From positions 1-54,999 of the forward strand of contig BBFS01000018.1 of NCBI GenBank assembly GCA_001313365.1: a DNA stretch of 54,999 bases, read 5' to 3'. The stretch's first letter is position 1. Every line of letters begins with the position of its first letter. The position numbers were made by a program, and so were the translations under genes. The stretch comes from Paenarthrobacter nitroguajacolicus JCM 14115. GTDB taxonomy: Bacteria > Actinomycetota > Actinomycetes > Actinomycetales > Micrococcaceae. Of this stretch, positions 40,948 to 51,504 are shown one piece after another. A model generated the notes under the pieces. It ran no database searches. It was not told the DNA's origin and saw nothing but the letters and a program-made list of their open reading frames with translations.

Positions 40948-42798
40948 TTACTTGCCCGGTTTTGCTGGTTTGACCACCATCGCTGATCCACCACCCCGGC
41001 GGTCAGGTTCGGCAGCAGCCGTCAGCGATCCATCCGGGTTGAACTCGATGGCTGTGGCCGCGCCGATTTCGGCCGCTGATGTAAAGGCATCGCCAGCCGG
41101 AACCAGATCATGCCCCAACGATTTCAAACCTGGACCGTAGGCCTCGATAAAGGCGGGCTCGGAGGTGACTGTGAGGCCATTCCGGGGGGGTGACGTCCGC
41201 GGAGCTGCGAGGGCTTCGGAGACGTCCATTCCCAGGTCAATGCGGTTCAAAATTGTTTGCAGCACGGTAGTAATAATGGTCGAACCGCCGGGGGAGCCGA
41301 GAGCCAGGAACGGATCGCCATCCTTCAAAACGATCGTCGGCGACATCGACGACCGGGGGGGACGCTTACCAGGTTGAATCCGGTTCGGATCAGTCTCGCT
41401 GTAGACGGTGCTGAAATCGGTCAGCTCGTTGTTCAGCAGAAAGCCACGGCCCGGCACAACGATTCCCGAACCACCGGTCTGCTCGATCGTGAGCGTGTAC
41501 TCCACAACGTTGCCCCCACTTGTCGGCGACGGTCAGGTTCGTCGTGGAGATATTCTCTGTATCCGTTTCATCGGCGAGCGGTGCAACGGCAGCCGGGCAG
41601 GCGCCATCGTAATCTTCCACGTTCCCGGGGGGGCGAAAGGCTCGGGGGGGCGGCCGCCGTCGGATTGATATTGCAGGAGCGTTCCTTAGCGAAGACGTCG
41701 TCCAGCAGCTTCTCGGTGGGGGGGACATTCACGAAGGCCGGGTCGCCAACGTAGGCGCCACGATCCGCGAATGCCAAGGAGCTCGCCTCGAGGTAATGGT
41801 GGAGGGCGTTGACGGGCTCCATTCCCTTGAGGTCGTAGTTCTCCAGAATGTTCAGCGCCTCACCTACGGTGGTGCCGCCGCTGCTGGAAGGAGCCATGCC
41901 GTAGACCTCGTAGCCGCGGTACTCCACCTTGGTGGGGTCCTGGTTCAGCACCTTGTAGTCGGCCAGGTCCTGCGTGGTCATGAACCCGACGGGAACGGGC
42001 AGGTTAGTGTCGCCCGACTTCGGCGGAGCCTTTACCGTGTTGACGATTTCCTCCGCGAGCGGACCGCCGTAGAAGGCGTCAATGCCCTCCTCGGCGATCA
42101 GGCGATACGTCGCCGCAAGGTCGTGGTTCTTGAAGACACTTCCGACGGCGGGAGCGTCACCGCCGGGAAGGAACAGATCCTGCGTGGACGTGAAGGTGTC
42201 GAAGCGGACCTCGTTGTCCAGGGTTTGCTGTCGGAAGGTCTCGTCCACCACGAAGCCGCGGTTGGCTACCTTGATGGCTGGCTTCAGTGCCTCACCCAAA
42301 TCCAACGTCCCCCCCAGCGTTCCAAGGCCCGCTCCCATGTTGCGGGTGTGCCTGGGACGCCCACGGAGACGCCGCTGGTGACGAGTTCCGGGGTGAATTT
42401 GTAGGGTTTGCCGGTAGTGGGGTCAATGAAAGCGTCGGTCGGCATGCCCGCCGGAGCGGTTTCGCGGCCGTCAATGGTTCCAACTTGCTTGGTCTTAGCA
42501 TCATAGAAAACGAAATAACCGCCGCCACCGATGCCTGCGCTGTAAGGCTCGGTAACTCCAAGGGTTGCTGCCGCGGCGACGGCGGCGTCGGCAGCATTTC
42601 CACCCTTCCTCAGTACTTCGATGGCGGCTGCGGAAGCTTCGGGATCGACGGTGCTCACCGCACCGCCGTAGCCCGTGGCCGTAGGGTTTTTCTCGGTTTC
42701 GCGGGGATCGGCGAAGGCCGGACTGGCCATCGCGCCGCTCGTCGCGGTTAGTGCCAAGCTGCCGTGACAGCAGCCAGTTGACGTCTCACATGTGTCAT
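40948..42798 (-). CDS. ggt: Secreted gamma-glutamyltransferase
   Basis: The protein has about 616 residues. A Sec signal (VRRQLAAVTAA, then LALTATSGAMASPAFA) precedes the large subunit: GYGGAVSTVDPEASAAAIEV, LRKGGNAADAAVAAAATLGV, IGGGGYFVFYDAKT and ETAPAGMP. The self-cleavage site is at STTNLTVADKWGNVVEYT, where the first Thr of the small subunit would be the nucleophile. The usual TTHxS is TTNLT here. FLALGSPGGSTIITTVLQTI forms the oxyanion region. The enzyme hydrolyses glutathione and other gamma-glutamyl compounds outside the cell. Breaks near 42755, 42325, 41640 and 41510 lie at runs. It converges on the daptide operon, with 45 bases between. Confidence 0.9.
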
Positions 42799-43026
42799 GG
42801 TGTCTCCCAGAGTTGTTCCAGACGATGATGTGGGTGGACGGTCCGGTCACCCTATCGCGGGGGGGTTAGGCGAGGAACAACGGTTGAAATCTGGAGCATA
42901 ATCGGCATAAAGCGGGCCGTCACCACTAACTTTGAGGGGGGGCCGTGGCGCCGCGACACCCCCTTGAAAGCGGCGTGTCGGCCCGGATTGGAAATCAATG
43001 TAGGTGGTGGCCGCACGGATGCGAAA

Positions 43027-43932
43027 TCAAACAACCAGCCGCAGCGGCCGCTGCCCCAACTGCACGGTGATTTCCTGTCCCCCACGACGCCGTCAGCCGG
43101 TCATCTTCCATGCCGTCACCGAACACCACCAGCTGATCGGACGCCACCGTAATTCGCAGTACCTCGCTGGTTTCCAGGATGCCTTCCGTCAACGAGGCTC
43201 CCGTAACGGGTGATGGCCACGCTTCCCGGACGAACCATGCGAGCCGCGGATCGGTCGGGGGAGGGGAGCGCACGTCCACCGCGTTCCAATGCGATCGAGG
43301 CACACCACCCGGTAGCGCCGGTGCCGGTGGAAACGATGAGGCCCGACGACGACTGCCGCTCAGTTTGTCCGCTGGGCTGGGTGAAACTCGGCGCTGTGAT
43401 GGAGTACTTGGCCGACTGGTGCGAAGCGTGCCCGACGAAGACTTCATTGAGCGCCGAAAGCTGCTGGCCGTCGTCGAGCGTTGCCGTCACGGTGGTGAGG
43501 CTTTGACAGCGCAGGCGTCCAACGTCGCCGGCACCCAGAAGGCAGCGGCTGCCGACGGTGTGTGCCGGACAAGGATGCCGGGGTTCGCGCCGGGCTCGGG
43601 TCGATGCCGATCACCGGTTGGCCGTTCAGATACTTGGCAACGTTCGCCACCAGGCCGTCCTGCCCCACCACGGCGATGATGTCTTCGGCAGTGAGCAGGA
43701 AACGGCTCAGGTCCGCGCGTTCCACTTCCGCCTGCCGCCAATCGGACGGTACTGCCGCCCTGATGATTGCTAGGGCGGAGGTAAGCCGATCATGCCGGTC
43801 TTGCGCGTCCTGGATGCTGCGACCGCGGCTACGAAGGAAAAACTCGGCTTGGCCGCGGGTGGCGTGCCGGTCCAGGAGTTCCTGGAGTTCAGTTCGCCGG
43901 TGGACGATGACGATGCGCGGGGGGGTTGCCAT
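43027..43932 (-). CDS. NAD-kinase-like protein
   Basis: The protein has about 301 residues with breaks near 43590, 43495 and 43230. Fold-specific segments of the NAD kinase/diacylglycerol kinase group are visible: IIAVVGQDGLVANVAKYLNG near 95 (GGDG replaced by GQDG), LNEVFVGHASHQSAKY (the NE motif) and SSGLIVSTGTGATGWCASIA (the TPTGSTAY-like loop). The C-terminus ends QLGQRPLRLVV. The canonical GGDG motif is changed, so catalysis or substrate may differ from housekeeping NAD kinase. It overlaps nothing but is eight bases after the SPFH gene, in one operon facing an NrtR-type regulator; NAD metabolism is the common theme. Confidence 0.7.
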
Positions 43933-43940
43933 GACCGTCC

Positions 43941-44961
43941 TTACTTGGTGGCTTCTACAGGAGCGGCGGGTTCCTTGAACAGACCGGCAAGTGCTCCGCT
44001 GAGCAGGTCCGGAGTGATGGTGAGGTTCCCGATGTTCGGCAGGCTACCGGCTGCATCCTTGAGCGCCAAGGCCAGTAGCGTGGCCTGTTCCATACCGCGG
44101 TAGACCTCCATCGTTGCGGCTTCCCGGGCTGCGGCCGCTTCGCCAACCAGTCGGATCTGGTTTGCCTCCGCGGCGGCGCCGATGCCCTTTCGTTCAGCAG
44201 AGCCTTGGGCCTCAATCAAACCAGCGGCGGCCTTCTCTTCGGCAGCGCGGCGGGCGTTGGCACCTTCCTGCGCCACCAGGTTCTCCCGGCGGACCGCGAG
44301 TTCGATTTGGCTCGCCATCTCATTCTCGGAGATCGTGCGTTCACGCTCGACGGCGACCGCCCGCCTTTCGTACACGGCCCGGTCCGCTTCGGCTTGGAGC
44401 TGCTCACGAACCGGAGTTTGCAGGGCACGTTCAACATCAGATTCGGGTCGCACGGCCAGGACCTGTACTCCGAGAATTTCGATGCCCGTGGACTGCAATC
44501 GGGCGTCTGCCCGGAGTGCTTCGGTGAGGACGAGCCGGAGCTGGCTCACTCCACGTTCGAGTGCTTCGGCGAGGGTTGTAGTGGCGATCTGGTCGATCGC
44601 GTGGCTCTGGCACAGCTGCCCGATGATGGTGGAGACCTGCTCGCGTCCGGTTGCCGGAGCCTTGCCAGCAGTTTGCAAGCCGAAGTCGAGCCGCGTGGAA
44701 ACCGCCACGGGATCGATGAAGCGGTACGTAACGTTGGCTTGAACGCTCACGTCCTGGTGATCGCGGGTGATGGCGTGGAACAGGGTTGGCAGTTCCTGAT
44801 CGTCTACCGGAACCTCGCTCAGAACGGAGTTCGCTGGCCGGAACCAGAAGGCTTGGCCCACACCTTGGTGGCGTACTGCACCCTTCTGCAGGTGCACGAC
44901 GTAACCGGTGGGGCTGCCGAGGAAGTGGCTGATCCAGGGGGTAGCGCTTGATGGTGGCCAT
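43941..44961 (-). CDS. SPFH/band 7 protein
   Basis: The protein has about 340 residues, with only one break, near 44935. YVVHLQKGAVRHQGVGQAFW marks the start of the SPFH domain. The long helical part contains TPVREQLQAEADRAVYERRA and VAVERERTISENEMASQIEL, then alanine-rich repeats AAEEKAAAGLIEAQGSAERK, the coiled-coil region. There is no clear N-terminal membrane helix, unlike typical slipins. SPFH proteins form membrane-bound ring or cage oligomers. The start MATIKRYPL at 44959-44961 follows AAAGAGG. Confidence 0.88.
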
Positions 44962-44982
44962 GATGTTCGCCTCTTTCGTTAA

Positions 44983-45005
44983 GTTGTCGTCAAGTTGACG
45001 ATAAC
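44983..45005. promoter_or_regulatory. NrtR-type operator, site 1
   Basis: GTTGTCGTCAA and TTGACGATAAC flank a central G; the arms match at 10 of 11 bases. It lies 21 bases upstream of the SPFH start and 60 bases upstream of the regulator start, so it can control both directions. Confidence 0.7.
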
Positions 45006-45029
45006 TAAACATTAGGCCAGTCCGGCTTT

Positions 45030-45049
45030 ATTGTCAACATGACGATAAT
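45030..45049. promoter_or_regulatory. NrtR-type operator, site 2
   Basis: ATTGTCAACATGACGATAAT is a weaker dyad (7 of 10 positions) that shares TTGTC and GACGATAA with site 1 and lies 46 bases from it. It ends 16 bases before the regulator ATG at 45066, and its GATAAT could double as a -10 box. Confidence 0.6.
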
Positions 45050-45065
45050 TACCTACGATTACTTC

Positions 45066-45792
45066 ATGCCTGAAACCCACGCGGCGCCTGAGCGCTTTCC
45101 GGTAACCGTCGACGTCGTAGCCTCACGGTGCGCGACGGCGAGCTGCACGTCCTCCTCATCACGCGCCTCCTCGAGCCTTTCCGCGGAAAGCTGGCGCTCC
45201 CTGGTGGTTTCGTCCTCGCGGGTGAGGACCTGCTGGAGGCGGCTGGCCGGGAGCTCGCGGAGGAGGCCGGCGTCGAACATCTTCCGGGGGCACTTGGAGC
45301 AACTGGGCAGTTACGGCCCGAAGGGGCGCGACCCCCCGTGGTGACGTCCTCACCGTGGCGCACCTGCTGCTGGCGCCGGACTTTCCGGTGTTGTCGGCTG
45401 GAAGTGACGCTGAACAGGCTGCGTGGTACCCGGTTCGCGACGTCCTGGAGGGGGGGAGGCTTGAACTAGCTTTCGACCACGCGCGGATCCTCGATGACGC
45501 CCTGGAGCGGGCAAAGTCGAAGCTTGAATACTCGCCCTTGGGCGCGGCCTTCTGTGGCGAGGAATTCACCATCGCTCAACTCCGAAGCGTGTATGAGGCT
45601 GTGTGGGGGGGCACGCGCCTGGACCCGCGGAACTTCCACAGAAAAGCCACGGGGACGCCAGGTTTTCTGGAGGACACCGGCCGAATGACAACGGGCGACG
45701 CCGGACGGCCGGCTGCCTTGTTCAGGCTCGCCCCCCCGAAGCGCGTCCGACGCCAGGCCAGCCCACCCGGGCGGTACTCAACCCGCCGCTGA
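45066..45792 (+). CDS. nrtR: NrtR-like Nudix transcriptional regulator
   Basis: The protein has about 242 residues. The N-terminal Nudix domain includes [20 protein letters not shown] and a perfect Nudix box running from Gly near 45 (GFVLAGED, then [15 protein letters not shown]). The C-terminal winged helix contains [18 protein letters not shown] and [17 protein letters not shown], the NrtR DNA-binding signature. Such regulators sense ADP-ribose and control NAD genes. An intact Nudix box suggests it could still hydrolyse substrate. Breaks lie near 45120 and 45335. I chose ATG 45066, not the in-frame ATG 45039, because the latter lies inside operator site 2. Confidence 0.85.
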
Positions 45793-45894
45793 TGCGCCCG
45801 CGGGATTAGGCTGCGCGCCGAACCAGGGGGGAAAGTAACGCTCTAATGGCGCCTTCAGCTCGACCGGAACAGCCCCCCCGCTGCAGGCGTTTGG

Positions 45895-46476
45895 CTAGGC
45901 GCCGACCGCCGCCTTGGCCGCCATCATGCGATTGACCTGAGCCATGACTTCGTCAGGTTCGCCGTTTGCGTCCACCACCACAAAGTCATCGAACTCAGGC
46001 AGCGAACGGTATGCATCCCGGAATGCCCGCAGGTCGGCCACGGTCTCCTGGTCGGTGCCGCGTGCCGTGACCCGCTCGTGCGCGACGGTGGGATCAGCGT
46101 CGAAGTGCATATGAAGATCAGCAGCAGGGAGCTTTTCCAGCAGCCATGGGAGCAAACGCCCACGCTGCAATCCACTGGCTTGGCGTAGCGCTAGTTGGCA
46201 GTGCAGATGGCGATCCATGACTACCAGGCCGTCGAACTGCCGGGCGCGCGCATGGTTCACCAGCACGTTGAATAGGCGAACACCTGTTTCGATGAAGTCC
46301 GCAACCCGTGGCGCCACCTTCCAGCCATATCGCATCGAGAGAAGCGACATCCTCCGGCGAGCAGCGTGATTACTGAGCAGCAGGGCGCTTCGTCCTTCAG
46401 CGCGAGCCGAATCGACCAGGGCGTGGGCCGCCGTCGTTTTTCCTGAACCGTCAATGCCTGTCAGAACAATGAGCAT
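45895..46476 (-). CDS. Thymidylate-kinase-like P-loop protein
   Basis: An uninterrupted 193-residue protein with Walker A LIVLTGIDGSGKTTAAHALV at the N-terminus, a dTMP-kinase-type DRHLHCQLALRQASGLQRGR segment (the DRY-like motif) and a LID-like region VAHERVTARGTDQETVADLR. Classical Tmk has DRY/DRF in this place; DRH here is a variant. It may phosphorylate dTMP or another small molecule; a housekeeping tmk is expected elsewhere. It has its own ribosome site (AAGGGAGG). Confidence 0.8.
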   Translation of the reverse strand: MLIVLTGIDGSGKTTAAHALVDSARAEGRSALLLSNHAARRRMSLLSMRYGWKVAPRVADFIETGVRLFNVLVNHARARQFDGLVVMDRHLHCQLALRQASGLQRGRLLPWLLEKLPAADLHMHFDADPTVAHERVTARGTDQETVADLRAFRDAYRSLPEFDDFVVVDANGEPDEVMAQVNRMMAAKAAVGA

Positions 46477-46849
46477 GAGCCTCCCTTCGTCTTCTGTGGG
46501 ACTCGTTCTATGTACAACGCGGGGTTGGCCTCAGTTGTGCCGAGTGAGGTATAGATCACACGCTGGCGCTGTTCGCTACGCTGCGTCGTGACTGGAGCGC
46601 CTCGAAAGGGTAATAAGTTTCCTGTCCAAATACTTCGCCCCCCCAGCGGAGTGCGCGCCTATCATGATGCTATGTACGTGCCCTCAAGGGATGTGGTTCC
46701 GGTTTGAACCTAATTCTGCGGGGGTACGTAAGCGATATGGAGAGTAATTCTCCGATCGGTGCCCGTTGGCATGGGTGGCGCTTCAGAAATGGAGTACCAG
46801 CGGACGCCTTCCTGAATAGACAACCGTTATTGAAGGGATGCGTAGCTCA
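46477..46849. other. Gap of about 370 bases without a recognised gene
   Basis: This stretch between two divergent genes is less GC-rich than its neighbours, especially 46660-46760, and is probably promoter DNA for the small-protein genes that follow. I saw no clear -35/-10 pair, repeat or RNA gene. Confidence 0.5.
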
Positions 46850-47008
46850 ATGAATACACTTTTGATAATCGCCGGTGTTATAGCGATCATCTTGCTCCTC
46901 GTCGGCGGATTCAACCAAGCCCTCAGCTTCCTCCTGTGGGTGGGAATTATCCTGCTGGTGTTGGCCCTTATTGGCTGGGTACTAGGCCGTGGCCGGTCGC
47001 GCGTATGA
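46850..47008 (+). CDS. Small hydrophobic membrane protein
   Basis: A 52-residue peptide, below the length most gene finders keep. It begins MNTLLIIAGVIAIILLLVGG, has a second helix FLLWVGIILLVLALIGWVLG, and ends in a basic tail RGRSRV. The TGA overlaps the ATG of the next gene. The two helices joined by a short loop resemble DUF-type envelope peptides of actinobacteria; the function is unknown. Confidence 0.7.
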   Translation: MNTLLIIAGVIAIILLLVGGFNQALSFLLWVGIILLVLALIGWVLGRGRSRV

Positions 47009-47241
47009 CGACTGATCCAAGCGAGGTTGCCGGTTTTACGCAGGTTCGCGATGGGACAACCACGCCCGGACATCCCATTCCCAGGGATCCCGGGACGCCG
47101 GAAGCAAGCAACCAGGTGCCTCTGGGTGATTCGTCGTCGGAAAGTCCGGAAGACTCCGTCGACGCTGGTCCCAGCGAATCAGCCAACCCGCCCGGCCGGC
47201 AGAAGAGAAGGACGAAAAGACTGCGGACCATCGCGGTCTGA
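47005..47241 (+). CDS. Small hydrophilic protein, unknown function
   Basis: The 78-residue product is rich in Pro, Ser, Glu and Thr, with the start MTTDPSEVAGFTQVRDGTTT and a basic end GRQKRRTKRLRTIAV. It is probably unstructured. The ATG overlaps the stop of the membrane peptide (ATGA), so both are likely translated from one message. I do not recognise a family. Confidence 0.55.
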   Translation: MTTDPSEVAGFTQVRDGTTTPGHPIPRDPGTPEASNQVPLGDSSSESPEDSVDAGPSESANPPGRQKRRTKRLRTIAV

Positions 47242-47284
47242 CAACCGAAACCAACCCTACGGATTGAGCAGGGCAGGCGCGGCT

Positions 47285-47324
47285 GCGGACGGGAGCGATC
47301 CCGGTCCGCGGCCGCGTTTCTTTG
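47285..47324 (+). terminator. Probable terminator with a GNRA tetraloop
   Basis: GCGGAC (47285-47290) pairs with GTCCGC (47304-47309), and GGGA (47291-47294) with TCCC (47299-47302), around a GCGA loop and one bulged G. TTTCTTT follows after a few bases. It lies 44 bases after the preceding stop. Confidence 0.55.
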
Positions 47325-47397
47325 GTCTTCGACGCCTTTGTCAGTATGCTTACTAATAGCTGGGGGGGTTATCAGTTCAGCGATTGGGGGGGTAGTG

Positions 47398-47607
47398 ATG
47401 CGGATCGGGTCGATTGTGGGGGGGCTGTTCGTGGTGGTGTGGCTCATTATCGGGGGGGCCGTGGCAGCAGGTCAGCGCGGGTACTTCACGGCTCCGCCCG
47501 CGCAGTGCTCGCAGTTTGCCACCATTGCACTAAATATTGTTGCGGGTCCATTGAATTACACAGGCTTGGATCCCCAGGGTGGCTGTGAGATTCCACAACC
47601 GTCTTGA
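47398..47607 (+). CDS. Small membrane protein of an actinobacterial family
   Basis: A 69-residue protein starting at ATG 47398: MRIGSIVGGLFVVVWLIIGG, followed by AVAAGQRGYFT, a variable region with Cys, and NIVAGPLNYTGLDPQGGCEI ending PQPS. The single helix followed by AAGQRGYF and the AGPLNY motif occur in many actinobacterial small proteins of unknown role (recalled, not searched). An upstream extension in the same frame to 47338 is possible but less likely. Two seven-base G runs (GG in the helix) may each add one Gly. Confidence 0.75.
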   Translation: MRIGSIVGGLFVVVWLIIGGAVAAGQRGYFTAPPAQCSQFATIALNIVAGPLNYTGLDPQGGCEIPQPS

Positions 47608-47762
47608 CGCGCCAGCGTTTTAGGACCGCACGGTACCGCATTCACCCTCAAATTGCTAAGATTGCTGACTAATTTCGTCAGAGCATGGACAGGCCACCAG
47701 CTGCACTTATAGGTTCGAAGTGTTCCATAAACACGTTCACCGCTTTGGAAAGGACAGGTCTC

Positions 47763-48122
47763 ATGGACAAGCAAAACGCCACACCGGAAGAGGAAGTGGG
47801 AGGCTACGGTACTCCTACGGCAGAGCAAGAGGCCGGCGGCGGCCAGGCACAGCCCCCCCGCGTGGAAGAAGACATCGAGGAAGCCGCCCTCGGAGAAGGC
47901 ACCGGCGCCCCCCCGAACCTTAGCCACTTGGATCCGGAGGACTCCGACAGTTCCGGAGAGCCAGGCGCGGGCCGCTTTGGCGGAACTGACGAGCAGTACT
48001 TGGCCGAGCAGTCCACCCAGCCGGACGGAAACGACGGCGACCTGCCGGACGGCAGCGGCAACGACCTTCCCCAGGAAGAGTCGCCCAACGACGATGACGA
48101 AGAAAGTTTCGACGCCGGCTAA
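47763..48122 (+). CDS. Acidic low-complexity protein, unknown function
   Basis: A 119-residue protein with MDKQNATPEEEVGGYGTPTA at the start and many Asp, Glu, Gly, Pro and Gln residues, for example EESPNDDDEESFDAG at the end. It is predicted to be unstructured and very acidic. AAAGGACAGG lies just upstream of ATG 47763. Similar acidic proteins occur near stress genes in Arthrobacter-type genomes, but I cannot assign a role. Confidence 0.7.
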   Translation: MDKQNATPEEEVGGYGTPTAEQEAGGGQAQPPRVEEDIEEAALGEGTGAPPNLSHLDPEDSDSSGEPGAGRFGGTDEQYLAEQSTQPDGNDGDLPDGSGNDLPQEESPNDDDEESFDAG

Positions 48123-48132
48123 GAGCTTTGGC

Positions 48133-48188
48133 TGGCGCGCTTTAGACAGGCGCGCCACTGGTTAAGCAGCCAGCTGGCTGGCGCGCCA
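48133..48188. repeat. Cluster of GGCGCGCC inverted repeats
   Basis: TGGCGCG (48133-48139) pairs with CGCGCCA (48151-48157), and a perfect palindrome TGGCGCGCCA follows at 48179-48188. Alternative hairpins are possible. They lie between two small-protein genes and may end transcription; there is no T run. Confidence 0.5.
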
Positions 48189-48237
48189 CCAGCATTACCG
48201 CATGAGCACCCGAGACACGATCGAAGGAGCAAAACCT

Positions 48238-48850
48238 ATGGCTACGGTAAATAAGTCAATCGAAGTGGATGTACCTGTATCTGTTGCCTACAACCAGTGG
48301 ACGCAGTTTGAGACCTTCCCTCAGTTCATGAATGGAGTGGAGGCCGTTGAACAGATCGATGAAACTGGCCTTCATTTTTCAACCAATGTGGGTGGTGTGA
48401 AGCGGGAGTACAACGCCCAGATCATTGAGCAGGTCCCTGATTCCCTGGTCAGTTGGGCCAGCGTGGACGGTCCCCCGCAACGGCGGAACGGTGAGCTTCG
48501 AGCCACTCGACACCGGCAGGACCCGGGTCAACGTGGAGATCGTCTGGGAGCCGGATGGCCTCGCGGAAAAGGCCGGCTCCGCCCTTGGCGTGGACAGCAT
48601 GCGCGTAGGTGCGGACTTGGACAAGTTCAAGAAGTTCATCGAAGCCCAGAGGCATGAAACGGGTGCCTGGCGTGGCACGGTTTCCGGTGGCGATGTTGAT
48701 GACACCGGAGAAACCTTCGGTAGTGGCGGAGTTGCAACGGCTGAGTTCCCGCCCGTCGATCCGGATCTCGCAGCGCCGGCTGCCAATGAAGGGCCCGCCG
48801 AGCCGCCCCCCAGCCGCGCACCCCCCCGGGGATCTAGCGCGTTGGGTTGA
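48238..48850 (+). CDS. SRPBCC (polyketide cyclase/dehydrase-like) protein
   Basis: The protein has about 204 residues. The SRPBCC fold begins MATVNKSIEVDVPVSVAYNQ and continues WTQFETFPQFMNGVEAVEQI, followed by a second half containing GGTVSFEPLDTGRTRVNVEI and LDKFKKFIEAQRHETGAWRG. The C-terminal 50 residues are Pro/Gly/Ala-rich and probably unstructured. One break near 48478 follows a C run. GAAGGAG precedes ATG 48238. Such proteins bind small hydrophobic ligands and are often stress-induced in actinobacteria. Confidence 0.82.
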
Positions 48851-48891
48851 TCTAACTCAAACTGGACATGGAATCAAATAAGCAGCTCCAA

Positions 48892-48924
48892 CGAGGGCCG
48901 GCCATCACAACGGGCCGGCCCTCG
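48892..48924. terminator. Strong hairpin between the SRPBCC and CYTH-CHAD genes
   Basis: CGAGGGCCGGCC (48892-48903) and GGCCGGCCCTCG (48913-48924) are perfectly complementary around a nine-base loop. No T run follows, so it may be a Rho-independent-like stall or an RNA-processing element; it sits 41 bases after a stop and 35 before the next start. Confidence 0.55.
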
Positions 48925-48959
48925 CGGCATATCCCCCGAAAGGCAGGAATTCCGCGGTC

Positions 48960-50479
48960 ATGGCAACCTCCAGCAATGTGGAAGCTGAACAGAAATTCGA
49001 CGCCGAAGCGTCCACTCCGCTCCCTGCCCTCGAAGCAATTGACGGGATAGGGAGTGTGGGTGAACCCGCGAGCCACAGCCTGGAAGCCATTTACTTTGAC
49101 ACCCGCCACCTGGCCCTGGCATCCCGCGGAATCACACTGCGCCGCCGGACCGGCGGGCCGGACGCCGGCTGGCACCTGAAGCTCCCGCACAGTGCGGGCA
49201 AGCGAACAGAGATCCAGGCACCGTTGGGCAACGCCGACGCTGTCCCGGTGGAACTCATGGACCGCGTGCTTGCCTATACCCGGGGTCACGCAGTGGCGGC
49301 TGTCGCAAACCTGAACACGGAACGAACCAGTTACGCCTTGTACGGCGAGGATGGCCGCCGACTGGCTGAATTCGTGGATGACTACGTTCGTGCCAGAGCG
49401 ATGCTTGGCGAACCCCCCGCGAGCTGGAGTGGAGGGAGTGGGAGGTGGAGCTGGCACCGGAAGAGGCCGACGACGGTGCCGACACCTTGCTGAGCACCCT
49501 GACACAGCAACTCTCCGACGCCGGAGCAAAGCCGAGCGAGCGCACGTCCAAGCTGGCCACCGCGTTGGGCGACTCATGGCCTGCTTCGAAGCGAACAGAC
49601 CGGGAAGAGCCAGCGGCAACGGTCCAGCCGTCATTCCAGTGCTCAAGTACTTGGACGAGCAAGTGGCCGATCTGCTCCTTCAGGACTCCCATGTCCGCCT
49701 TGCGCGTGACGATTCAGTGCACCAAATGCGGTCACAGATACGCCGAATCCGTGCTGTCCTGCATGGTTACAGGGATCTCTTTGAACCGGACCCGGTGAAG
49801 GATCTCGAAAAGGAACTGAAGTCGCTCGCCAAGACCCTTGGCCGGTACCGGGATGTGGAGGTCTTGCACGAACGCTTGAAGAGCAGCTTCGATGAACTGC
49901 CAAGAAAGCTCGTCCTGGGTCAACTCCACAATGAGCTGGAAGAGCGTATGGCATTGAGGCCGAAACTGCGATGTCTGCCGTAAGGAACCGGTTGAACAGT
50001 CCCCCCCGCTACTTCAAGTTGCTGGACGCGGTGGAAGCCTTCATCGACGCTCCGCCCACAACGTCAAAGGGTGAGGCAGCGGCAAAGGAGACCACGGCGA
50101 AGCTCGTCAACAAGGCCGGCAAAAGGCTCCGCAAACGGCACGACGAAGCGGTGGGTGCCGCCGTCGGGCCTCAACGCGATAGGGCATTCCACGAAGTACG
50201 GAAGGCCGCCAAGAAATTGCGCTTTGCCGCAGCGGCTGTGGAAGGCATCCACGGCAAACGTGCCGTGAAGTTGGAAGACGCGGCGCACAGGATTCAGTCG
50301 ATTCTTGGCGACCATCAGGACAGTGTGATGGCGCGGGCGGAACTGCTGAAGCTGGGCTCAGCGCCGGGCGTCAGCAACGGTGCTTTCACTTATGGAGTGC
50401 TCCACGCGATGGAGCTCACCGCCGCTGACGCCACTCAGCAGGAGTACCTGCGGAAGGGCAAGAAGGCGCGGAACCTACG

Positions 50480-50492
<13 letters not shown>
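48960..50492 (+). CDS. CYTH and CHAD domain protein
   Basis: The protein has about 510 residues. The N-terminal CYTH domain begins SNVEAEQKFDAEASTPLPAL with the ExExK motif EAEQKF, then IYFDTRHLALASRGITLRRR and LKLPHSAGKRTE, acidic and basic residues that form the triphosphate tunnel. The C-terminal CHAD domain contains DDSVHQMRSQIRRIRAVLHG, KTLGRYRDVEVLHERL and HEVRKAAKKLRFAAAAVEGI with LGDHQDSVMARAELL, the conserved His and Arg/Lys helices. Such fusions bind and may split polyphosphate or nucleoside triphosphate. Breaks lie near 49420, 49600 and 49950. The stop codon is inside a palindrome shared with the next gene. Confidence 0.9.
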
Positions 50493-51346
<854 letters not shown>

Positions 51347-51504
51347 TCAAGTCCCTTCGATGCAGTTCAACACGAACGTTTCCAGCCTACTGTCCGGGGG
51401 GGCTGACACTGACACCGGCTCCGGCTCAGGGTGGTGTTCCCACCACCACCATCCGCGGACACTGGTTGCCGACGCTGTTGCAGTGGATTCTTGGATCACC
51501 GCCG

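Noticed and set aside
45039..45068. Upstream ATG at 45039 as start of the NrtR-like gene
   Set aside because: It lies inside operator site 2 and has no ribosome site; the ATG at 45066 is preferred.
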